Below are positions 11,901-23,900 of a stretch of 64,000 bases of DNA, piece after piece. The translations under genes were made by a program, and so were the position numbers. The notes beneath the pieces are model-generated. The model was not told where the DNA came from. It worked only from the letters and a program-made list of their open reading frames with translations, and did not search any database. The first letter of the stretch is position 1. Every line of letters begins with the position of its first letter. The stretch is from positions 21,927,001 through 21,991,000 of the forward strand of contig JAWQUS010000001.1 in NCBI GenBank assembly GCA_036365455.1. Reading direction: 5' to 3'. This DNA is from Macrosoma leucophasiata. Its lineage: Eukaryota; Arthropoda; Insecta; Lepidoptera; Hedylidae.

Positions 11901-14900
11901 CTAAGGAAACTAAAGTATTTAATTTCTTAAGGATACTGTAATGGTCTAAATAGCTTTCCAATTACCACATTGTAAGTGACCAATTTTTTGTTAAGTTATA
12001 TTGTGTATCGTAAGCTATCCATAAAAGATAGACAAATGCTATCGCGGACTTTTTTGTAGATCTACCAAAGGGAAAGTATTCCAACATATATTGTTTTGTT
12101 CCATCTCAAAAGGTTTAGGCAGCGTCTTCGATGAACGCTTCGATGAAAAAAAATCAAGCCGCCTGTGTGGGTTGATTTTTACGGACACCTCCAACATGAT
12201 ATACCTATTTTATTTTAAAGAAAAATGGAAAGAAAAATTTGACTTCAGGCGAGACTCGAACTCGCGGACAGGACTTCAGTAGCTCAATTGGAAGAGCGGC
12301 TGGACTAGATTCCCAGTAGGCCGCGAGTTCGAGTCTCGCCTGAAGTCAAATTTTTCTTTCCATTTTTCTTTAAAATAAAATATATTTCACAAGCATGTGT
12401 TAATGCGAAATAATATAAAAACAATGATATACCTACATCAAAACACAGAACCAACTAATAAATCTTAGAATTTACAAATGCGGCACTATTAAATTAAATA
12501 TATTATAATAGATAGGGAACAATTAAATTAAATTTATTTACTTAATTAATGTTAAATAGATGCCTATTTAGAATTACATATACTTGGGTGTTTATATTTA
12601 ATTTAAATTAAGCGAGTTTGTGATCGTCTATGATATATCATTAACCACCTAAATTTTAGCCCAAGGCCAAACATAGATATTTATTATTGAACACATACTA
12701 TGATAAAATACGAGTACCTAGAAACAAAACCAAAGCATCTGCATTTTGATCTCTGGTTTTTATGTAGATGTGTATAGGCTGCAGCCACCTACGGCCTAAA
12801 TCTTATCTACTTATAAGAGAGAAAAATAAGAGATATTTTTTTTAGGAAAATATAAAATGATACTTATTTATAGATACTACACACGTTCACAAATAAATAT
12901 TAACATGAATGTAGGTGAGAATGGGTCGGTGGAAGCACTCATGAAGACAAACATAGATTTTTTATAATTTATAATATCACATTTCATTTCAACAGTTAAT
13001 TCACAAGAGAGCTAAGAATGTCAACAAAAATGGAAAACAATGTTCCTATACCAAGTTTTTGTATCTTTCACATATCCGCTCTCGCTACACACGACCGGAT
13101 TCGGTCCGGCTAGGGTTGCCAGGCGTCCGGATAAAGCCGGACATAGTTAGGCCTTTTGACCTCGTGTCCGGTCAAAATATACGAAGACCGGCTTTTGTTA
13201 GGCTTTTTAAATTTCTTAAACGAGCGAGCGCCGAGCACAGGTGAACACTTCTATCGCGGGTGTCCGGCCTTTTTACCCAAACGTCCGGCTAATCTTGACG
13301 GTCTGTTCGGTTATTAGGTTCAGCGACCTGGCAACCCTAAGTCCGGCGGACTGAATTCGTCAACCAAAGCAGACTAGGCAGACAACGCATCGGACTTGAT
13401 TAATATCTAATAATTATGTCCGTCGGACTCCTTTACAAATATATACTATTTAATTATAGATGTTCTGAAGAAAGGCCGGGCCTATGCGTGTTTTTATGAC
13501 GTCTTTTGTGGCCACGATCGATAACCCAGGTGATCCTTTTAAAAATACATGTCATTACAAAAGGTAACGTTTCGTAGGTAACCTTGTTGTTAGAAACTCT
13601 ATAAATCTGTTTCCACTTACAGTACGAGCAAAACTTACATGCCACTGATGCCACTAAGTGAAGTTACAATTACAACACTCCACAAATATCCGAATAATGC
13701 GCTGACGCGTTCCGCGCCCGCCCCTAGACGACCCTGCACGAACCACGAGGTTGTTTTCCGGTTATCACCAACCGAGTGTCCCTCCGCGACGTCCTAAGGT
13801 TCGGACCCACAGGGGTCTCCCTTAGGCAGTTACGCTTTGTCGGCGTGACAAATATTTATGTACTGACCTAATTTCAAAACTTTCAAGACATTCAAGCTTT
13901 CTGCTAAGTGTATCAATTTCCTCTTCAATATCCTATATTTTAAACTAACGGCCCACCCCGGCTTCGCCCGCGCTGCTCCGTTCCTATTAGTCGTAGCGTG
14001 ATGATATATAGCCAATAGCCTTCCTCGATAAATGGGCTTTCTAACACTGAAAAAACTTTTCAAATCGAACCAGTAGTTCCTCAGATTAGCGCGTTGAAAC
14101 AAACAAACAAGCTCTTCAGCTGTATAATATTAGTATAGATTATTCAGCTATATGTTTGTTACTCAAGGTTTTTCTTGTGACAGCTTTAAATAATTTTTTT
14201 GCAAGCAAAAGTGGACTAATTTAGTAAAAAAAATCAGACAAATTGATATTTTTTTGAAGTCGGCTAAAAACAGATGCGCGCGCAATCTGATGCGTATCCT
14301 GTATAGCTGGCTGATATGGCGGACGTAGCGTTCGATCACGATTGCTATTTATTTCGACCGCAAATGGTACTGATAACGGTACATAATGAACGTGGTGGCA
14401 GGGACGGTGTTCGACCACAGCAGAGCATGAATTTAGGACACATGCTATTTTTCACTCATTTCATTCTGGCGCTGATTATATGCTATGGGTTGGTACCTAT
14501 TACTTTATTTTTCTATCCGTTATATGAGTATTTAATTGCTCAATTAAATTAGCGGATTCTGGCACACATCCGGATTCCAAATGAGATTAATATAAGTACC
14601 AACATACTTACATATTGAATAATAATAAATATAATAATAATGGCAACCCATTATACGTCCCACTGCTGGGCACGAGTCTCTCCCCTTTTTGGGGGGAGGT
14701 CTGGAGCTTACTCCACCACGCTGCTCCAATGCGGATTGGTGGAGGTGGGTGGGTTAGTGGCCAACCCACTGTCGGGTGTTTTCAAACCGCCCATAAGGCC
14801 TCCGACAAGGTTTAACGACTGCTATCCATCGATAGCAACCGGGACCGACGGCTTAACGTGCCCTCCGAAGCACGGAAACGCGCATTTAATTTGCCACTTG

Positions 14901-17900
14901 CGGTCACCCATCACACTACCCGACCGCGCCCGTAGTGCTTAACCGAGCAGATCGCTTACGATCTACACCAGCCGCTGGGTCATGCGCGCTTCGCTTCACA
15001 TATTGAATGCTAGATGAATATTACTTCATTAATTACGTAACGTAACTTCACGCCTGTTATCGTTTTTTTTTTTCTCCTTTGTATAATAAAACAAGAGGAG
15101 TAAGTAATGTTGTGGATGACTTGACAGGAGTCCTCGCTACGGTTTACGGGCGACTTAAGTCAATATCAAGATGAAAGGTGTGTATAGAGTGGATTAGGTA
15201 TGTATTTTGAGTTTAGTTATTATGTGATGATATCTCATGTATTTGTAGGTAAATGCATGCATTCAAGCAAACATGCAAACACCCACGATTCGCCGGTTAC
15301 GTTTTTGGCCCAAGTAACAGGTGGCGAGCCTGTTGACATCTCCGGGCACATTACCAAACTGGAAAAATCTCAATAGAACCAGAGATATAGGCCTTTACAC
15401 CATTATCTCTGATAACCCCCTACCCGGGAATCGAACCCAGGACCTCAGCGTAGTAGTAGTGGCCTGCTACCACTAGGCTACCGAGGCAGTTACTACATTA
15501 ATTAATACGCGTAAAATAGTTTTGTGCAGGTATTTTGTGTATTTTTAAAGATGGCTTTTTAGAAATGTTTTCGTTCTTTCCCATTGCCAACCCTTATTTC
15601 CGCAAATCATCAACTCCGCTTCCGCAATTCATGAACGGCACTTACTTGAATTGCCGTTGTCTATTCAGTTGAGTTTCCTTTCAGTCAATTGTACGCTCTT
15701 TGGTATAAATACATGAAAAACGATTCCGCATTCGAAGTTAGATGAATATTCAAAGATATGTTAAATATCTCTCGGTTTATCGATAATTGGAGCCGATATA
15801 TTGAATTTCCTACAATTTAGTTATTCTAGAGTTTGCCTGCGAGTCAATGGTTGGAATTTATTTTTTTGTCTAGCAACGGTGGCCTAACTACAAGTCCTTT
15901 AAGAGTATACAACATGTAACGGGAATAAGGCACACTCTCTAACACTCCGATTATAAAATCGAGTTATAATCTTAATACATGAACTGAAATTACATGTTTA
16001 TGTATTTATTTATTTTTTTGTTTAAGAAATAAGTTGTCCTCAATTTGTACGAACAGTATGCACTGCACACCCTATGCATACTTACCCTACCTCTACCTGC
16101 GGCCGCACATAAAACACGAACCTACTCACACACGCACACTGTTGCAATGTGCACGCACACTGTTGCGTACCTTTATTTAACATTCGCTAGTATTAAGATT
16201 ATTTTTTTTATTAAATTATTATTTATATCTAATAAAAAGCACGTCTCAACGAATTCTAATAAACTTGTTGAGATTAGCATTTTATTATGGATAGTCGTGC
16301 GTGTGTATTGACTGTTCACCAAATGGGTGACCATAATTTCCTTAATTGTAATTAATTTTGGGACAAATTCCGAAAATCGATTTTAGGCATTTTTGATACG
16401 GGTAATAACCTATATCAAAAATGCCTTAAATCGATTCGGTTATCGATTCTGAACAAACTAGTTTCGGATTGTACATTTAATCCTGTTACACGTTGTATAT
16501 GTCGTAGCGCCTTTTTTCGACTTTATTATTTTTATTATTAATATTTTTTTCACTTCAGACAACCATTTATTTAGAGAACATACAGCATATTATTTTAATT
16601 ATAGACAGTTCCTTATCCCGTAGCAAAGCGGACACTTAACAATGCAAATGCTTACGCGTAGGTAATAACACGGAATAGATTATCTACTCTGTGGGTAATT
16701 ATATGTTAATCTCAGGTCATAAATTGGTCAGATATTGTAAAATGTGTCTTTAAGTGTGTGAAAAACTACTTTTTTCTAGATTTTCCCTATCAGCTTATCT
16801 GGGCCGATTTTTATAACAATCAAGCTTACGGTTTTTCCGTGTATAGGATAAAGTAAGAGAGGTACAGACTGAATAAGTTTTTAATAACATCAATTTATGC
16901 GATAATAAAACCACTGGTCGACCTTGTTTTTGATCTGTCAAGGTTTTGTGTTGTCGTGTTTTACCTATACAAAATAAATCTTCTCTAAAATAATTTTATG
17001 TAATAAACGTGGCAAACAAGCATGCAGTTCACATTGATGTTAAGTGATGACTGCAGCCTATAGACACCTACACAATGACCAGAGGTCAAATTGCAGATGC
17101 GTTGCCACTCTTGAGGCCTAAGGTGTTATGCCTCTGTGCCGGAAATTACAGGGCCGTAGATTACCGCCTGACCGGAACAAGATAGTGCTGAACACTACCA
17201 TTTAGCGGCAAGTATATTAGGTAATGCGGTGGTGCCTACGATCGCGAGCTCCATCACTGGAGCTCTACCACCAGTTATATACAGTTATTAATAAAAATAA
17301 TAAGAAAACTGCCACATGAGCCTTGGTTCTCGGTACTCGTAGACGACATCATACGATAGTTTCGACATCATAGAGTGTTATCTCTGCTGCACACTGCCTA
17401 CGTAAGCACTGAGAGACCGGTATTGGTCCAAACTTGATCAAAATTGTCGAAAAACGTCACATAGGTAAGATGCGAAAGAGATAATGCTCTACTGACCCGA
17501 AATAAGCCGAAGTCTCCTTTCTAAGGTCGTTGAGATATTTCTTATTGGATACTTGTACTACGTCACGAATAACAAATTCTAAAAATATTTGAACTTCATT
17601 AACAAGCAGGTAACCTGTCATCTATCACTCTCCTTTACTCCTCTCCTATTTGAAAGGGACAGCGCATTCTATTTCTATTTGTACACCTGATCAATTCATA
17701 GATAAAGGATCACATTACGGTCACAAGCATTGCATACCGATCCACTGACTCAATGGTATGTCCAGACGGAGGCAAGCGAAGACTATGAATACGCTTATCA
17801 GCAGCCCCGGATCTTCAATTTTTTTTAGGCGGGGCAAAAACTGACATATGCCGCCCCCGCCCTCTTGTATTTATTTTTACCTTTATCATCTTTATCATTT

Positions 17901-20900
17901 TAGCTATCAGATGTCCACTATGACAAAGGCCTACCGGAAATAATGCATCAACTGCTGTTCTTTTCGTGTTATGCATATTTATTTACAGGTGTATAGACAT
18001 GAACGCGTAGGATATATATTATATTTTATACAAATTTATGATGATTTAAATAATTAATTTGGCCGCCCTCTGAACTTGCCGCCCGGGGCATAGGCCCCGG
18101 CTTGCTCCCCCCTAGAGCCGGGGCTGCTTATCAGTTCCGTATCTAGTACGTAATATACTGGGTGTCCCAGAACTCAACGTCAAGCCGAAACCGGGTGATA
18201 GGATAGATGGTAACAATCGTGTGAAAAATAAAAAAAAATCCATCCCTTTTGTTTTGAAAATTATGGGCACTTTACTAAAACAGAATTATGATCATTTTGT
18301 AACCATTGTTTGGTTACTGTGGTTAAAATTAAATATTTCTTTATTTTTAGTCATGTTCTTGTATACATAAGTATTTATTCTATCACCCGGTTTCGGCTTG
18401 ACGTTGAGTTCTGGGGCAGCCGTTATTAGGTTTCCTTAAAAGGAAAAAAGGTACGGTCGCACAATTGATCTTTTTTTTTATTTATTGGCATAGCTTATTA
18501 TGCATATTGCCAGTGTCAAGTAAAACGATATTTCGTATTCGTTATAAGCCACGTAAAAGTCAGTCAGTCAGTCAATTTATCAGTCCGTCAGTCAGAGTCA
18601 CAGTAATTCGAATAAAGCGATGGCTACTTCACCAGGACATTTACAATGAAGTTTTGGAGGTAACCCGAAAGAACGTTTTTTCGCACTGTTATTCTATTTA
18701 CCTATACACGAGCACTGTAATAAGCCTATATCAAACAAAATGCCACCAACTTTATTGATTATAACTCAAAGATACACCAAGAAAATGAAATAAACTAAGA
18801 GCACCACACGCATCTTTCAAGGTTCCCGCCAAAACTCCACAATTGATCTTATGAGGGTTCATAAGATCAATTATTGTGCGTCCGTCTATAAGTTAGACAA
18901 CATAGATCGTTTCATCTGCAAGACCCAGAAAATTATTGTCTACGATTGAGTTGAAAGGAGATGTTGCAAAAATGTATGGACCTCCGGCCATGTATTGTAC
19001 ACAATATCAATAACAGGCAATCAATATAAAAACGTTTTTTACTGCATATTTTCACTTATTTAGTTTAGTTTGCAGTTACAAAATATTATTTTCAGTTAGA
19101 ATTGCAACTCAAACCAACATGGCGAATATGGCGGGCGACGTCATTTTGACATTTTCATTTTTTAAATTGTTTTTTGATTTTAAAGTACTTGGAGAAAAAA
19201 GTAATATTTTCTAAATACTATCGAAATCGATTTCATGTGTTAATTTCTAAGAACTTAAACTAATCGATTTCCAATTTAAAGAAGCGTCGGCTGTTTCGCC
19301 GCCATGTTGAATATGGTTGAAAATTATAAAATCGTTTGAATTTAATGTGGTAGTAACTCTAAAATATATACTTGAATAAATTAATTGTAATTTTTTTGGA
19401 TTCTTCTTTAATTTACCCATTTTTTGAGGACGTGTACGAACTAGAGCCGAGCTCGCAACATCTCCTTTGTTACACACAATATAAACCATAACCAAAAAGA
19501 TGAGTACTATCTGAGGGTGGGGTCAAAAGTCTTAGGAATCGGCGTGCATGTATAAAAAGTATGGTAATGTAGAAAAAGCACGGGTAAATTAAAAATGAAA
19601 GTTTTATTGTACATATTTAGTACCTGTGTAATTTAATACCTTATCAAATAAAAAACCTAGAATTCCATACAAACGCTTAATTTTGTTTCTATTACACAGA
19701 CATCAATCAGTGACGTGTATTTACACGTGCACCTGTGTGCGTAGCACGTACAAAAAAACACCAACCGTCGCCCATAAGAGGGGAAGCGGTTGAGTGATGC
19801 AGGCAAATCGGGCGGGACGTCGAAGTGTCCATTCTATACGTAGTATTATTACATATTCTCAGCCCATAGAGCAACACCGGAGAAGAGTAGCCATATGCAG
19901 GCTTTCCCCTCTGTCAAAGTACAAGCCCAAATGGGCCTATACCTGTCGCCTAGATGTTTAAATGTGTGCGTGAAATTGTTTCTGTATTTTGTTAAAGTCA
20001 AGGTGTGAGTTTCCTAGTAAAAGACGATTTTTGAGGCGTACATGTGTCGCGCGCATTTCCCCCCGCAAAAAATGACAAACTGTTTTGCATCGGTAATAAA
20101 CGTTATGGCTACTCCCCTCCAGTCCGCTGCGACCGGTGGCTCGTGTTGCTCTATGAAGAGACCTTATTGTGTGGATCTCACACATTTATTTTATGGTTAT
20201 ATATAGACAGTTTTAAGTTTTCCACACTCTGCCTTCCCCGCTATGGGACTTTGCGTGAAGATACATACATACTCTTTCTAATGTGTGGTAAAATTAGAAG
20301 ATAGCAATCATGGGTAGAACCGTGGATCGGTGTTTATAAAATAACAATATGCACCGATAGTTGCATCTCTAGCCCTCACTGCATGAGTCCAACATATGGG
20401 CGAGGCGAAACATGGCTGACTTTGTATAACTGGGTGAATTAAATAACTACTTATGATGTCACCTGCAACTAGTATCATGTTCGTTTACAATTGGATTACC
20501 GGCTTAGAGGACGATTATTTGCCTTGTGTTCAGGGTAAAGTTCACTTTGTTATGTACCATCAAAGAACCACATCGGTGCCTTATTTGTGTAGCGATAAAG
20601 TCTAATTTGCTCGCTTACCTAATCTATAAGGACGTTAGTAAATGCAATAACGCGAGACGAATTGTATCGTCCTGTGATAAAACTACCGCCACTGCGATCG
20701 CCAATCCTCATGCCAAGCGTGGCGATTCGGGCATATTCTCTCCAAAATTACGCACAAACGTGGGAAATGTGGGAATCGTTGGTTAAGGCTTTTGTCCAAC
20801 TGTGAAAAGGCAGAAATCTTAACCCTTCATTACAATAATACCTACTACGTATAGAATGGACACTTCGACATCCCGCCTATTTCCCCGCCTCACCCAACAT

Positions 20901-23900
20901 CCTCCCCTCTTATGGGCGACGTTTGGTATTCTCTATGTGCTACGCACACAGGTGCAGGTGCAAATACACGTCACTGATTGATGTCTGTGCAATAGAGACC
21001 AAATTAAGCGTTTGTATGGAATTTCGCGGAGTGTCCGCGGTGTGCTACGGACGTGTAGTTACATACCTACATAATGTTACATAAAAGCAGTAATTCTGCT
21101 GTTACCATTCTTCACTCGTGCCATATAGAATTTAGATGTCTTAATACCTATGAATATGTGCTAAGATCACGGCCATCAATCTTGGATTCTTGGTTTCTAC
21201 TTAATCACGCATCACTTGATTTCTATTTCGTCAGATAATGTTCACATCCGCTGACTAACGCGAGCTCATTCTTGTCTCAAATGCCATTATTAATGTATCT
21301 TTTGACATTAAATACCTAGGTAGTGAGTGATATTGTTTATTCTTCCAATATGAAGACTACGGGGCCATCCATGAAGTACGTCACGCTAAAATAAGTTATA
21401 AGCTGTTTCTGACCCCCTCCCGTCAATGTCACACTATCTGTGACCCCCCTAAAAATATTATGTTACAAACTAAGCCCCCCTCCGCTGAATATGATAATTT
21501 TGGGAATAGTCCTAACGAAATATTATTTAAAAATCTGTTGATGAACTGTGAACGTCGCGTTGCCGTGCATTCCCGTCCTCCCTGTCACATTTTGTCACGC
21601 TCAGTGAGACCCCTTATAATTTATACTATCGTAAGATTTCTACCATCGCCTTACCTAATTTATCTGCTACTGCTACGGTCTTGTAAAATATGAATTGTCC
21701 AATTTCTCCATAATATCCCAGTCACTTTTCAAAGAAAGTTGCTTGCTTGCTTCACCACTTTCTTAGTTTTTTTTATGTAATGGAAGTGGCAAACAAGCAT
21801 GCAGTTCACAATGATGTTAAGTGATGACTGCAGCCTTTAGACACTTACACAAAGACCAAGGTCAAAATTCAGATGCGTTACCACTCCTGGTGTTATGCCT
21901 CTGTGCCGGAAATTACAGGGCCGTACATTACCACCTGACCGGAACACGGTAGTGCTGAACACTACCATTTAGCGGCAAGTATATTAGGTAATGCGGTGGT
22001 GCCTACGCCCGGGAGCCTCGTCACTGGAGCTCTTCGAAGGAAGGTAATTTTTATTGTTAAATGTAACTTACGACCACTTTCATAATAAAGACATTTTTGT
22101 ACTTTCGTACCTATTTCGAAAAAGGGAAGGAGAAATATACGCATAAAAGATTTTTGCGATAAGTCTTGACTGAATTAGAGTGCCTTTCTCCTATCTACCT
22201 ACCTGTGTACGGTCATGTACCTATGTAAAATGTAGAAATGTTACAATGTTCCTAATGCATTGATCTCGCACGCTATAGGTGGGTAACTCTGTAATACTCA
22301 CAACTATGCGTAGGTAATATATATGCGACATTGTGTACGCAGCGACGGCGTCCTATAAAGCGACGGTTGCATAACAAGATGAAAGAAATCCTGTTACGTA
22401 CGTACCTGCCGGTTTCCAGTTTTACACCGGTCCGCTACCATTGCGGGCTTGACATGTACTTTCTTGTTTTATATTATTTCGCAATAACACATGCTTGTGA
22501 AATATATTTTATTTAAAGAAGAGCGGCTGGACTAGATTCCCAGTAGGCCGCGAGTTCGAGTCTCGCCTGAAGTCAAATTTTTCAAATTAATCCGAATATT
22601 AGCTAACATAAAACAAGAAACCAGTTGTGTACCCCATTTTAAAGAGCTAAAAATGCTAACATTACCTTCCATATATATTCTAGAAACATGTAAATTTGTT
22701 AAAACCTATCCAGCCTTTTACACAAGACGCGCATACATCCCTACAAATCACCTACTACGACACCAAAATAGACTAATGCTCCCTACCTCCCGTCTAGCCA
22801 GCCATTCGTCAAGTCCTTTTGTTATGAGCATAAAAATATATAATAAATTACCAACACCATTAAAAAACGAAACAAACTACAACACATTCATTAAAAATAT
22901 CAAACAATTACTCATCGATAAATGTTACTATAATATTCAGGATTATTTGAGCGACACCTTCAAATTATATTTTTTAATCTAAATAAATGATAATATTTAA
23001 CTTTCCCGTTATTACATAAGCTTCCCCTCTTATGTTGCTATAACCCTAACAGGGTGTCATTGTACAATACCACCTATGTACCCATATGACATAACGCAAA
23101 AAATAATTTGAATTTAATTCCCATAAGATTTGGTTTCGCACACTAAAATGGTATGAAGTAGGTGATACCTATACCTACTTTCTTGTGTTTATCTTAACTG
23201 TCATAATTTTTTTTTTTTTTTTATGTAATGGAAGTGGTAAACAAGCATGCAGTTCACATTGATGTTAAGTGATGACTGCAGCCTATAGACACCCACACAA
23301 AGACCAAGGTCAAAATGCAGATGCGTTACCACTCCTGAGGCCTAAGGTGTTATGCCTCTGTGCCGGAAATTACAGGGCCGTACATTACCACCTGACCGGA
23401 ACACGATAGTGTTGAACACTACCATTTAGCGGCAAGTATATTAGGTAATGCGGTGGTGCCTACGCCCGCGAGCTCCGTCACTGAAGCTCTACCGATAATG
23501 TTTCATTCATAAGTATTTTCTTCGTGTATGATAGACAGGTTTACATTTTTTCTCAAACAGTGTTTACTAAAAATAAACATTGAAGCCACAGCATATATAT
23601 TTAGTTTATCTTATTTTGCAAACAATTTCATACAGATATTGTCGTAAAACATTTGCGGAGCCAACACAACGTGCGTAATCTCAGCCACCGCATGGAACGA
23701 CGACAACATATATATATATTTTTTATGTTTTTTTTTATGTCGGGCTTTGTGAAGGCGGCCTGTCTCGAGACGGCACTAGTCTACTTCACCGGGCAATTGG
23801 CAATCGGCGAGCGCAGAAGGCGCTCCAGCCTAAGCAAAAAAGTTAGCGCAACTGCCTAAGGGTGACCCATGCGGGTCCGTGCCTCGGCTTAGGACGTTGC

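Noticed and set aside
12270..12345. tRNA-Ser-like gene (loop ctagatt)
   Set aside because: Multi-copy with the same tail, T at position 37, no serine long variable arm; part of the family T repeat.
14640..14942. 100-codon plus ORF
   Set aside because: Antisense reading of a family R SINE; the same reading appears at other copies (46411-46746).
20526..20786. 86-codon ORF as a small gene
   Set aside because: No recognisable domain, no splice or start support, lies among repeats in an intron.
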